A stretch of 64,000 nucleotides of DNA, from assembly GCF_042678305.1 (NCBI RefSeq), contig NZ_JBHUDT010000001.1. The stretch is one strand, 5' to 3'. Shown here piece by piece: positions 54,701 through 63,064 of this stretch. This DNA is from Gelatiniphilus marinus (GTDB taxonomy: Bacteria; Bacteroidota; Bacteroidia; Flavobacteriales; Flavobacteriaceae). The notes beneath the pieces are model-generated. The model made no database searches. It worked only from the letters and a program-made list of their open reading frames with translations, and had not been told where the DNA came from. Position 1 is the first letter of the stretch, and each line of letters starts with the position of its first letter. The translations under genes and the position numbers were made by a program.

Positions 54701-57012
54701 TGGTAATTACAGAAACAGCTAGTCCGTTTTGTTCAAGTACATCAAATGTTATAATACCGTCTCCAGCAGAAGTTTTAAGCTTAACTGCTACCGAAACTTC
54801 AAACGTAACCTGTGATGATAACAGCGGTACAATTACAGCGGTTGCCACCGGTGGTTGGGGCTCTTACGAGTACGAATTAACAGGAGCTGCATCGGTGGCG
54901 TATTCTTCAAACGGGACATTTACTAATTTATCAGCGGGTATTTATAACGTTAATGTTAGAGATGCTGGCGGATGTATTGCATCTTATGGCGTAACCTTAG
55001 CTGTTCCGCCTCCAATTGCGGTAACGGCAACAGCTAATGTGCCCATGTTATCTTGTTTCGGAGATTCAAACGGAACGATAACGGTAAACGCTAGTGGCGG
55101 CCAAGGCACTAATTATTCTTATACATTAAACACTATTGCGCCAACAGCAAGCACTTCTGGTCCGCAATTATCAAACGTATTTACTGGATTGGTAGCTGGA
55201 ACTTATAGTATAACTGTTACCGATGGCTATAATTGTTCAATGACTTCAACAGATGTAGTAATTACAGAACCTACTTTAATACAGGCAAGTTTGGTTGCTG
55301 CAACAACACCAACCTGTACTACTGATGCAGCATTAACTTTAAGTGCAACGGGGGGCACAGGAACTTACGAGTATAGTAATTCTGCTAACTTTGCAACGGT
55401 TTTAGGATCATTTGCTTCATCTACAACAATTACAGGTGTAACTTCAGGTACATATCAATATTACGTAAGAGATGCCAATGGTTGTGTGTCTGCTGTTTCA
55501 AATGAAATAACCATCGATCCGCTGCCAACATTAATAGTCGGTTTAGATACAACTAATGCTTCAATTAATTGTGCTGGCGATAATACAGGTGTTATTATCG
55601 CAACTGCAGAAGGCGGTTTGGGCACCTACATATATACGTTGCAAGATGCTACAGGTACAGATATTGCTCCAGCACCCGTACAAAGCAGCCCGGGCGTATT
55701 TACCAATTTACCACCAGGAACCTACCAAGTACAGGTAGATAGCGGAGATTGTTTAGCGGTAAGTGCACAAACTGCCATTATCGAACCAACGGCACCGTTG
55801 GTTGCTAATTTTACGGTAACCGATGTAACTTGTACTGGAAGCAATAATGGTGTGATGGAAATAACGGCATCCGGAGGAACAGGTATTATAAAATATGCGA
55901 TTTCCCCGCAATTGAATCAGTTTTTCGATTCCCCTGTTTTTGAAGATTTGGCTCCGGGCACCTACCAAGCCATTGCGCAAGATGAATTGGGCTGTTTCGT
56001 TATTTTGGATTTCACTGTTAATGAGCCTGTCCCGGTAATGCTTACAATTGTTCCAAACTCAATTATACCCGAGGTTTGCAGTGGCGATTTAGATGGAGAA
56101 TTCAGTATAGAGATTTCTGGTGGTACTTTACCATATAGCGTAAGTTTAAATGATATTAACGGCACCTATACAACGGGCGCACTAACGCAAACCCAGTTCG
56201 ATTTTACAGGATTGGCTGGTGGAGATCACGTGGTTTATGTGCGCGATGCTGAAAACTGCGAATCTGAATGGAACATAACATTCCCGCCCTCGGTTTTAAT
56301 AAACCCAGAGTTAGTGGTGGAGTTTGGCTGTACCAATAACTTGTCAACCAACACGGTTACCGTAACGGTTGATGCTAGCGTAAACCCATCAGATTTAGAT
56401 TATTCGCTTAATGGCGGCGTCTATCAAACCAGCAATGTGTTTGTTGATGTACCTCCAGGGATGAATCACTCTATAGATGTTAGGCATACAAACGGCTGCA
56501 TACAAACAACAGATACTTTTGATATTGAGGCTTACGATCCGTTAACATTAACATTGGAAGACGGTGCTTTAAACGAAATTGTTGCCACAGCTTCAGGCGG
56601 AACAGGCGATTACGAATTTACGTTAAACGGCGTGCCTTACGGAAGCAGCAATAACTTCTTTATTTACGCATCGGGCGATTACACCGTTACCGTAACAGAT
56701 AGTTATGGTTGTTTTGCCACCGCAACACGGTATTTTGAATATGTTGATGTGTGTATTCCTAATTATTTCACTCCTAATAATGATGGCAATCAAGATCAAT
56801 GGGGCCCAGGTTGTTCAGACCAGTACAAAGATTTGACCTTTGATATTTTTGATAGGTACGGCCGCAAAATAGCAACCATGCGCATTGGCGAAAAATGGGA
56901 CGGAAAGTACAATGGCAAAGAACTCCCTACGGGCGATTACTGGTATGTTATAAGATTGAACGATAAAAACGACAACCGTGAGTTTGTTGGCCACTTTACA
57001 CTGTACCGATAA
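48784..57012 (+). CDS. sprB: SprB-like giant surface adhesin, T9SS type B
   Basis: A 2742-residue exported adhesin. Signal peptide (LVVVLFLAIGLQAFSQ), an N-terminal surface domain (residues about 30-350, including PDCYKIIHAGLYWGAVNSGT), a DUF11-like module (GDELNYVIGFQNTGNDNATN), a disulphide-rich region, then about 20 SprB repeats to residue ~2640. These share the pattern S-G-T-Y-T-V-x-V-x-D-A-N-G-C (for example GTYTFQVRDANDCLY, GIYTVNVVDANGC). The C-terminus is a T9SS type B sorting domain (CIPNYFTPNNDGNQDQWGPG). SprB moves along the cell surface during gliding; this copy is shorter than the ~6500-residue F. johnsoniae protein. The sprF-like gene follows 25 bases downstream. Confidence 0.85.
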   Translation: MKKTTYVNTLVVVLFLAIGLQAFSQNFVPFTPRFNQDLKGDIVLIGNNILGPDNNAFNNNSVYNHNVNMQYIDIDGDATTFSSSSADLVIPDPDCYKIIHAGLYWGAVNSGTAPITNVKLKGPSGAYHDVVGNIVFNANGTTVDGGDSFPYACYADVTSIVTGLANNIGTYTVANVSSAQGRTASYNPRNGTGHSAGWSLFIVYENPKLPGKSITSFDGFSAISVPGGNTSLDIPVSGFRTVPAPAPVRANFAFATLEGDSPILGDQLLLNGVNLSTADRPATNFFNSSVTQLSATPVNNRNPNSTNTLGFDTGVMVVPNPGNSVIANDATSATVTLETSGDTYFPYFYAFAVDIIEPNIVLTKVVEDALGNDIGGQLVGLGDELNYVIGFQNTGNDNATNLTIRDILPLNIVFNYPVDILDLPSGVAVQSYNPTTREIIFSVDDSVVEENDPLQEIRFKVTVVQTCSLLNDACDNIISNQAFATYNGTLNPTFTISDDPSFNTNAGCLLNPTATNFLADIDCTFTEEVILCGDSTVLTAGDGYDSYSWSTSPTGTPVIGSTQSITVTTTGTYYVRNTATAPCQSINQEFEVITFGAGVTNPLIPFADQVVVCPNDGKELPNFFLCGTGDSRDIQTNITDASSIIWEKLDETSCAAVTDQDCANEDAGCTWNQVQTGPNYLIDTAGQYRLTLNYTGGCFNQFYFNVYTNLLVPTVSSRDIYCTTPGEIVVGGVPNGYEYSIDGTNYQTSNTFSITTPNIYSVYVRQIGVSPNPCIFSVPDVQIRERDFMVSTLIEQPYCNAEFGSVVLAANDVRPQYFFSIYNGATLVNSVGPINDNNYTFSNLNPGIYTVNVSTEDGCTHSEDIEIINPPLLEATSALTQPLTCTDGEITVYPVGGTPPYFYFVNSTTVFQTTPTIPVTTAGVYNIMVVDSNNCTAETSITVDATPAPDFNVTKTDILCADDLNSGTININVTNPNGNSLRYSIDNGVTFFNSPVFTGLTAGNYDVVVEYTLAADVCLTAPQPTTIIAATDISGTATLTTPYTCLTNGVITVSGVSGGNAPYSYSLDGFTFQGGTTFSGLTNGTYTVTIMDANNCTFVTAPITIDPLNPPTDLTFSNTPLSCPTVTTNVTLTTTGGTLPLEYQIVAPAASATAYQSSNIFSGLASGTYTFQVRDANDCLYSESYTILPLPPVTLNTVLTKNLDCTASPDAVITGTISSGVAPFTYAVSFNGGAYASLGATGSPFTYTTSVDGTFQFQVTDANGCTAESSVQTVNAISLPDIISVVQTQPILCSGDSNASIQVNIDNTVGTPPFTINVNNDTTGTNYGTQTSSLPAGIYTITLTDSNSCTDTETITIAEPNPIGFNLSKVDITCNNPGGSSLGSITVENVTGGTAPFTYYITNNFGDVIPGNPYSAVSNEDYTFNIINFGIYTVNVVDANGCSLSDVITMASPPDDLLIDVNTVVPDCTTGGIAVVEATSLVGSGSYEFAILEFNSAPYALPTSYLPPDVPGGNTRTFNNLTPGVVYTFVVHDLVTDCYFVKSADAAIDPASILTSTVVPNNVVCLGENNGSVTFTIDNFDSTTTSVDYAIYRAYTNVLVDGPANVPVTFGVPQTVTTPTPGTLSVGQYYMVFTENGTGAFNGCESASTIFEITESVIDLDITATVDANANCAPNSGVISAIATNGTDPYLYQITTSAIPPLATDPLWASATTFNVDANNYYVHVIDANGCIKSTPVIVLPPDPEPVITATVNNACTVTEGDFEIDVALTTAGTPPYSYSLNGGAFQSLTAPFTISNLASGTHTVEVRDANGCGNLVSVTIEAPIDLVPTVTASATCNDNDGQITVTGTGGTGTYTYAISPVPASISVSGNVFSGLPSGIYTVTITDAVTLCFEEATVVVPIETPATVITTPAAITCFSGNTGAFELQVNGYTGTYNYEVFDSTSTSVFGVVSANTSTNPQIITGLLAGSYTVVITETASPFCSSTSNVIIPSPAEVLSLTATETSNVTCDDNSGTITAVATGGWGSYEYELTGAASVAYSSNGTFTNLSAGIYNVNVRDAGGCIASYGVTLAVPPPIAVTATANVPMLSCFGDSNGTITVNASGGQGTNYSYTLNTIAPTASTSGPQLSNVFTGLVAGTYSITVTDGYNCSMTSTDVVITEPTLIQASLVAATTPTCTTDAALTLSATGGTGTYEYSNSANFATVLGSFASSTTITGVTSGTYQYYVRDANGCVSAVSNEITIDPLPTLIVGLDTTNASINCAGDNTGVIIATAEGGLGTYIYTLQDATGTDIAPAPVQSSPGVFTNLPPGTYQVQVDSGDCLAVSAQTAIIEPTAPLVANFTVTDVTCTGSNNGVMEITASGGTGIIKYAISPQLNQFFDSPVFEDLAPGTYQAIAQDELGCFVILDFTVNEPVPVMLTIVPNSIIPEVCSGDLDGEFSIEISGGTLPYSVSLNDINGTYTTGALTQTQFDFTGLAGGDHVVYVRDAENCESEWNITFPPSVLINPELVVEFGCTNNLSTNTVTVTVDASVNPSDLDYSLNGGVYQTSNVFVDVPPGMNHSIDVRHTNGCIQTTDTFDIEAYDPLTLTLEDGALNEIVATASGGTGDYEFTLNGVPYGSSNNFFIYASGDYTVTVTDSYGCFATATRYFEYVDVCIPNYFTPNNDGNQDQWGPGCSDQYKDLTFDIFDRYGRKIATMRIGEKWDGKYNGKELPTGDYWYVIRLNDKNDNREFVGHFTLYR

Positions 57013-57037
57013 AGTTTTCAAAAAAAAAATCATAAAA

Positions 57038-58036
57038 ATGAAAAAACTAATTACATATCTTCTTTTTATAGCCGTAACCTATCATAGTTATGGACAAGAA
57101 TTGAATTTGCCTGTTTTTACCCAATATTTGGCAGATAACGAGTTTGTAATTTCGCCCGCTTATGCCGGTATTGGCGATAATTTAAAAATTAGGGCAAACG
57201 GTTTAACTCAATGGGTTGGCATAAAGGGCGCGCCAGATAACCAATCCATTTATGCCGATTTCAGGATTGCCGACCGCTCTGGTGTTGGTGTGTCTTTGTA
57301 CAACGATAGAAACGGAAACACGATCCAGACCGGTGCTAAATTCTCGTTTGCGCATCATTTGGTTTTAGATTATTATTCAAGACAGTATCTTTCGTTTGGT
57401 ATTTCGTACAATTTAAATAATTTCAGAATAGATATTAATAATTTTGTTGATTATGGTCCAGGGGGAAACCCAGTTCCGCCATCAAATATAACCGACGATA
57501 GGCGCACATCAAACCATAATTTCGATGTGAGCGCACTTTACCGCTACAAAGGTTTTTTTGCAAGTTTTAATGCCAATAACATTTTAGATAAAAACATAGA
57601 TAAAGACATTCGTAAACTGGAGCCAAACCTTATTTCAAACTATCAACTTTATTCGGGCTTTACCTTTCGAGGGCCTAAAAAAAGCGGACTGGAATACGAG
57701 CCTTCTATATTTTACCAGTTATTTAGTAGCGATAAGCGTTCTGCCACCGATTTGAATTTCAAATTCAGGAAATACAATAAAAACGACGATTATTATTGGG
57801 CAGGACTATCCTACCGATTCCTTAACGATCAGTTTTTAAAACCTTTAAACGTTGGTCCAATGGCCGGATTTAAAAAATCTAATTTTTACTTTGGCTATGC
57901 TTACCAAATAACCATTAACGATTTGGCAAGATTTAATTCGGGTACACACGTGGTTACAATTGGTATTGACTTTTTACAAGGTATTAGTAATTGCCCATGT
58001 ACGCAAAGTGCCGTTCGTAAAACACTTAGCTATTAA
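57038..58036 (+). CDS. sprF: PorP/SprF family T9SS membrane protein
   Basis: A 332-residue outer-membrane protein started at ATG 57038, with the signal peptide KKLITYLLFIAVTYHSYGQE; the in-frame longer start overlaps the adhesin gene and is rejected. It has the PorP/SprF signature: LPVFTQYLADNEFVISPAYA, AGIGDNLKIRANGLTQWVGI and GVSLYNDRNGNTIQTGAKFS. In F. johnsoniae SprF is needed for SprB export, and the genes are adjacent, as here. Its 3' end overlaps the convergent PPTase gene by 11 bases. Confidence 0.85.
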   Translation: MKKLITYLLFIAVTYHSYGQELNLPVFTQYLADNEFVISPAYAGIGDNLKIRANGLTQWVGIKGAPDNQSIYADFRIADRSGVGVSLYNDRNGNTIQTGAKFSFAHHLVLDYYSRQYLSFGISYNLNNFRIDINNFVDYGPGGNPVPPSNITDDRRTSNHNFDVSALYRYKGFFASFNANNILDKNIDKDIRKLEPNLISNYQLYSGFTFRGPKKSGLEYEPSIFYQLFSSDKRSATDLNFKFRKYNKNDDYYWAGLSYRFLNDQFLKPLNVGPMAGFKKSNFYFGYAYQITINDLARFNSGTHVVTIGIDFLQGISNCPCTQSAVRKTLSY

Positions 58037-58769
58037 AATTGTAGTTATTAAAATTAAAGTATTTAACAGTTTTTATATTGCCCAGGATAGAAATTGCGCC
58101 CTTATAATCAGGTTGCAATGTAAAGGGGTGCAGCTGCCATTTGTGTTTTTCGGCCTCGTTCCATTTTGTTTCCAATAATTTGCTTTTACTGTTTGAATTT
58201 ATACAAACCGAAAACGAATCCAATGCAAACGAAAGCCCTAGAGATTTGGCTTTTACAAACGATTCTTTTCGTGTCCAGCATCGGTAAAAATTTTCGACCT
58301 GTTTTTCTTTTGGGACTTTTTTTAAGGCTTCGATTTCTAATGCCGAAAAAAAATTTGAAGCGATTTCCAATACATCAAAATCATTTTTAACCTTTTCAAC
58401 ATCCACGCCAATATCAAAATCCTTAACAAAACCAAGTACGATTAAACCCCCCGAATGGGAAATATTGAATTTTAATTTTGAATCGAAATCATATTCAGGC
58501 TTCCCGTATTTGCCGTATTTAAAGCTTAGGGATTCGGGTTTTATGTTTAGATATTTACTAGATAACTGTCTTAAAATACCTCGAGAGATGATGGATTGTT
58601 GCTGGTTGGTTTTAAACTTGAATTTTGATGTTTTTTTTATTTCATCTTCAGAAAGCAGCTTTAAATAATAATTTAGGTTATTGGTGTTATTAGAAAAATA
58701 TGCATACCATACATGTACAACGTTTTTTAATAGTAAATAAGGTTTTTTTGTTATATTGTTATTGTGCAT
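58026..58769 (-). CDS. 4'-phosphopantetheinyl transferase (Sfp type)
   Basis: A 247-residue enzyme that attaches 4'-phosphopantetheine from CoA to carrier proteins. The motifs are KFNISHSGGLIVLGF, DIGVDVEKV (Mg-binding acidic residues) and FYRCWTRKESFVKAKSLGL, all diagnostic of Sfp-type enzymes. It starts 3 bases after the NRPS stop on the same strand and surely activates its carrier-protein serine. It overlaps sprF at its 3' end. Confidence 0.9.
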   Translation of the reverse strand: MHNNNITKKPYLLLKNVVHVWYAYFSNNTNNLNYYLKLLSEDEIKKTSKFKFKTNQQQSIISRGILRQLSSKYLNIKPESLSFKYGKYGKPEYDFDSKLKFNISHSGGLIVLGFVKDFDIGVDVEKVKNDFDVLEIASNFFSALEIEALKKVPKEKQVENFYRCWTRKESFVKAKSLGLSFALDSFSVCINSNSKSKLLETKWNEAEKHKWQLHPFTLQPDYKGAISILGNIKTVKYFNFNNYNFNS

Positions 58770-58772
58770 TTT

Positions 58773-61700
58773 TTAATGGCTGTTTTCAAATTCTTGCATA
58801 CAATTTTCCAAGGTTTTTGATGTATGCTTTACAATTGGATCTACAAACAACGTGGTATGGTGGCCTTCTACGGGTACTATTTTTATTTGGTTTGATGCAA
58901 TTTCGTTCCATGTGTTTTTTATATCTTGGTTCATCGTTTTATCTTCTTTTTCGGTAATTAATACGGTAATTGTTCCATGGTAAGGTGGCCAATTGTATTT
59001 TAAATAGTTTTTAACTTGGTTGTCTCTTAGCACTGCAATTTTTCTTTGCTCTTTGTTGCCAATATGTTTGCTTACAGCGGGTTTTATAATGCGGTTTATT
59101 CTAGACTTAGCAAATAGTTTTACTGCTTTAAACGGATTTTTAAATAAGCGTATAAAAAACTGTGCTGTTCTCAACTTAATTCTTGATGTGGCGTATCTAT
59201 CTTGGTTTTTAGCTACGGTATCTACAATTATCAGGTTTACTTTTTCGCCTTCTTTTTTTAGAATTCTGGAAATCTCTAAACCAACAGCAGTACTAAAGCA
59301 GTAGGCCATAATGTGGTAAGTGCCTTGTGGTTGCACTTGCTTAATTTCATTTATAAAATCCAGAGCCATTTGTTTTATACTGTCGTGCAGAATCAAGTCT
59401 GCATCAATGCTAGATGCTTGAATGCTGTATATAGGCCGTTCTTTATCTATATATTTTGATAAAAGGTTATAAAAGAAGAAGTGTGCGCCACCACCATGAA
59501 TACAGAATAAAGGTGCGTTTTTGCCTTGTTGTTTAATGCCAATGATATGTTTTAATTTTAAATTTTGTAGCTCTTGGTTGGAAGTTGCTTCTTTTTTGTT
59601 CGATATTGATTTCGAAAGTTCTGCTATGGTTTGGTTATCAAATAACTGGTTGGGCGTAAGGTTTAAGTTTAGTTTTTTTGCTTTTGCTATAATTTGAATG
59701 CTTAATATGGAATCTCCGCCAATATCAAAAAAATTATCCTGAGTACTTATGGATTCTATGTTAAGTACTTCTTGCCAAATTTGTACAAGTTTAGTTTCAA
59801 CAGCGTTTATTGGATTTTTAAATTCTTGTGTTTTTTCTGAGTTTGAATGCGAAGTGGCTTTTTGCCTTAGTGCCTTGATATTAATTTTTCCATTGGGAAG
59901 CATAGGGAATTCTTCTAGCTTTATAATGCTTGAAGGCATCATGTAATCGGGTATTTTGTTTTTTAAAAAGGCTTTGAGTTTTGTGGTGTTTAAATCTTGG
60001 TTACTGGTAATGTATGCAACAATGCGCTTAGGTTTTTTTAAGTTAGATTTAGGCTTGTTGGCCATTAACTGTTTCATTTTTAAAAAAAGCAACTCCCGCT
60101 CGCTTATTGATAATGTTTCTATATTATCGCTTATATTGCCCGTAATATCAAAAAGATTTACGGCATTTAGTAGCTTGTTTATCTCATTAGTTGTTAGGTT
60201 GTCTTTAAGTATTTTGGCAATTAGGGCAATATTGGTGAATGTACTTGGATAAATAATGTCATTTTTACCACCACTGGTTTCTGTTACTACTATGGCTTTG
60301 TTAACTAGATTGCTTTCAAGTATTGCTTTTTTTATTTCGTCAAGTTCTATTCTGTGCCCTCTAATTTTAACTTGATAATCTGCTCGACCTAAAAACTCAA
60401 TGGCACCATCATTTCTAAATTTGCCTAAATCGCCTGTTTTGTAAAGTTTTTTGTTGTTTTCAGTGTTAATAGGGTGTTTTATATATACAGCTTCTGTAAG
60501 TTCTGGCCTATTTAAGTAGGTTTTAGATAGTCCCGTTCCGCCAATATAAATTTCTCCAATGGCACCATAGGGTACCATGTTACGTGTTTTGTCAAGAATG
60601 TAAATTTCTGCATTGGCAACAGGGCTACCAATGGGAATGGTGTTGTATTTTAAATCTTCTTGGGTAATTTTATGTGCAATACACCAAACCGTGGCTTCAG
60701 TAGGGCCATATTCATTGTATAAATTTACCGTTGGTAGCTTTTTAAAATGTAGCTTACATAAACTTTTACCACAGGCCTCTCCTGCTACAATAGTGGTTTT
60801 TAAGCTTTTTAAATTTGTAATGCTGGCGTGTTCCAATAGTAATTGGTAAAGCGATGGCAGCATTAATGTATGGCTTATATTGTGTTTTTTTATTAGTGTT
60901 TCTATTTTGTTTATATCTTGTTCAATGCGTTTTTTGGTAATAACCAGGTTGCCGCCTGTGCACAGGGTCCAGAAAATACCGGCTTTAGAACTATCAAACG
61001 AAACTGAGGACATGAGCAAAAAAGCCGATGGATTTTCATCATAAAAATCCAACCTGCCAGCCGTAGAGTTTATAATGTTTTTGTGGGTAATGGGCACGCC
61101 TTTTGGATTTCCGGTACTGCCCGAAGTGTAAATTACATAAGCTAAATCGGTTTCTTTTGCTATTGGAAACTCAATAGTACCATCATTTTTTGAGTAATCA
61201 ATGGTATCAATTAAAACGTGGTTAGTTTCAAAATCATCAAAAAGATTTAAAAGTGAATTTTGAGTTACTATGGTGCTAACCTTTGCGTCGTTAAGTATAA
61301 AATTAATACGCTGTTTTGGGTATTCTGGATCTATTGGTAAATAGGCGCAGCCTGCTTTTAAAATACCCAGTAGGCCAACAATCATATTTAAAGAGCGCTC
61401 GATGCACAATCCTACAATTTCTTTTTGGCTCGATTTTTTTAATACCTCTTGTGATATTTGGTTTGATTTTTCGCTTAGCGCTTTGTAAGTAATCGAATTA
61501 CCATTATAGGTTAAAGCTACGTTTTCTGGATGTTTTTTAGAAATATCTTCTATGATATTATGAATACCGTTAAATTGAGTAAAGTTTTTGGAAACGGGTT
61601 GTTTTTTATTTAGTAAAAACGCCTTTTCGGTAGCGGTGTACATGGGGATTTCTGAGATGCGCTCGTTTGGGTTTTTTACAATAGTTTCTAAAAGTAATTT

Positions 61701-63044
61701 AAAATGATTTTGAAAACGATCGATTGTTGGCGCACTAAATAGATCTGAGGCATATTCGAATGTTGATGATAACAACCCATCTTCTTCAGAAATATATATG
61801 GTGAGATCAAATTTTGAAACTTTAGAATCAAACCAAGTATGCGTCATTTTTAAATCATCATTAAAAAACGGGTTTTCTGGTACCGAATGGTACAGAAACA
61901 TGGCTTGAAAGAATGGGTTTATGCTTAACGATCGTTCTATCTTTAGTTCTTTAACCAAAACATCAAACGGTACATCTTTATTAGCAAAAGCCTCTAAGGT
62001 TGTTTTTCTTACTTGTAATGCCAGATCTTTAAAAGTGGTGCTTGGTAAGATTTTGGTTCTTAAAACTATGGTTTCGTTAAAAAAGCCTATAAGCTCTTCG
62101 AGTACTTTTTGGTCTCTGTTGGTTACTGGCGAGCCTATTAAAATATCTGTTTGTCCTGTGTATTTGTGCAAAAAAACATAATATACAGAAAGCATGAGCA
62201 CATACGGAGTGGTTTCTAATTGTTTTGATAAGGCTAGCAATTTGCTGGATAAATCGCGGTTAAATACTTGAGTGTATGAGGCAGCACCTTTAAAAGAGGG
62301 TTGCAGTGGCCTAACAAAATCTGTGGGTAAATTTAAATTAGGAATCTCTCCAGCGAGTTTGTTTTTCCAGTAGTCTAGCTGTTTGGTATTTGTTTTTTTG
62401 GTTTGTAGCCAATGTGCATAATCTGAGTACTGAAGCTCTGTTCTTTTATTTTTAAAAGCGGTGTTTAAAGTTAATGCGTTGTAGTGGCTTGCTAAATCGT
62501 CTCTAAAAATTCGCATGGACCACTTATCGGTAGCAATGTGGTGCAGTGTGATTAGCAGTATGTGCTTTTGGTTGTTTATCTTAATTAGCGCTACTCTAAC
62601 CAATGGATTTTTTGTTAAATTAAAATGCCTAGTGGCTTGGGCTTCCATAATCTGGGAGGCCTTTGCATTGGCTTCTAATTCTGTTAGAGTGCTTAAATTG
62701 TGGGTAGAAATGTCTAAAACCGCAGACTCATCAATTTTTTGATAAATGTTGCTGTCTTTAATATGGTATGTAGTTCGTAATATATCATGGTCGTTATATA
62801 CTTTTTTAAGGCCTTTTATAAGCGAATCTTCTTGAAGTGAGCCATTAAAAGTATATGTTTCAGAGTAATTATAAAAAGGACTTGTAGGGTGTATTTGCTG
62901 CAAAAACCACAGTCTTTTCTGTCCGTGCGACAAAGGTATGCTTTCCTGCAAAGGGGCTTTTTTTATAACGTTTGCAGTAGGTTTTACTTTATCTCTGTTT
63001 TTCCATCTGTCGAGTACTGATGATTTTTCTATATCTTTTTTCAC
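58773..63044 (-). CDS. single-module non-ribosomal peptide synthetase (C-A-PCP-TE)
   Basis: A 1423-residue enzyme. C domain (about 30-470) with the active-site HHIATDKWS, where Lys replaces the usual Gly after Asp. A domain (about 490-1090) with YTSGSTGNPKGVPITH, the specificity segment beginning FDSSKAGIFW, NEYGPTEATVW, TGDLG and GRADYQVKIRGHRIELDEIK. About 75 extra residues follow, before RIVAYITS and PNGKINIKAL. PCP with FFDIGGDSILSIQ (carrier Ser). TE (about 1190-1423) with CIHGGGAHFF and AYCFSTAVGLE, where Cys replaces the usual nucleophile Ser. By eye the binding-pocket residues read D, S, A, M, I, A, E, V, W; the Asp suggests an alpha-amino acid, but I cannot name the substrate. It is co-transcribed with the PPTase and the HupE-like gene. 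Confidence 0.9.
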   Translation of the reverse strand: MKKDIEKSSVLDRWKNRDKVKPTANVIKKAPLQESIPLSHGQKRLWFLQQIHPTSPFYNYSETYTFNGSLQEDSLIKGLKKVYNDHDILRTTYHIKDSNIYQKIDESAVLDISTHNLSTLTELEANAKASQIMEAQATRHFNLTKNPLVRVALIKINNQKHILLITLHHIATDKWSMRIFRDDLASHYNALTLNTAFKNKRTELQYSDYAHWLQTKKTNTKQLDYWKNKLAGEIPNLNLPTDFVRPLQPSFKGAASYTQVFNRDLSSKLLALSKQLETTPYVLMLSVYYVFLHKYTGQTDILIGSPVTNRDQKVLEELIGFFNETIVLRTKILPSTTFKDLALQVRKTTLEAFANKDVPFDVLVKELKIERSLSINPFFQAMFLYHSVPENPFFNDDLKMTHTWFDSKVSKFDLTIYISEEDGLLSSTFEYASDLFSAPTIDRFQNHFKLLLETIVKNPNERISEIPMYTATEKAFLLNKKQPVSKNFTQFNGIHNIIEDISKKHPENVALTYNGNSITYKALSEKSNQISQEVLKKSSQKEIVGLCIERSLNMIVGLLGILKAGCAYLPIDPEYPKQRINFILNDAKVSTIVTQNSLLNLFDDFETNHVLIDTIDYSKNDGTIEFPIAKETDLAYVIYTSGSTGNPKGVPITHKNIINSTAGRLDFYDENPSAFLLMSSVSFDSSKAGIFWTLCTGGNLVITKKRIEQDINKIETLIKKHNISHTLMLPSLYQLLLEHASITNLKSLKTTIVAGEACGKSLCKLHFKKLPTVNLYNEYGPTEATVWCIAHKITQEDLKYNTIPIGSPVANAEIYILDKTRNMVPYGAIGEIYIGGTGLSKTYLNRPELTEAVYIKHPINTENNKKLYKTGDLGKFRNDGAIEFLGRADYQVKIRGHRIELDEIKKAILESNLVNKAIVVTETSGGKNDIIYPSTFTNIALIAKILKDNLTTNEINKLLNAVNLFDITGNISDNIETLSISERELLFLKMKQLMANKPKSNLKKPKRIVAYITSNQDLNTTKLKAFLKNKIPDYMMPSSIIKLEEFPMLPNGKINIKALRQKATSHSNSEKTQEFKNPINAVETKLVQIWQEVLNIESISTQDNFFDIGGDSILSIQIIAKAKKLNLNLTPNQLFDNQTIAELSKSISNKKEATSNQELQNLKLKHIIGIKQQGKNAPLFCIHGGGAHFFFYNLLSKYIDKERPIYSIQASSIDADLILHDSIKQMALDFINEIKQVQPQGTYHIMAYCFSTAVGLEISRILKKEGEKVNLIIVDTVAKNQDRYATSRIKLRTAQFFIRLFKNPFKAVKLFAKSRINRIIKPAVSKHIGNKEQRKIAVLRDNQVKNYLKYNWPPYHGTITVLITEKEDKTMNQDIKNTWNEIASNQIKIVPVEGHHTTLFVDPIVKHTSKTLENCMQEFENSH

Positions 63045-63064
63045 AAGCCATGTATTGAGTTAAA

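Noticed and set aside
58166..58390. Plus-strand frame opposite the PPTase
   Set aside because: Shadow of the minus-strand gene, whose motifs are clear.
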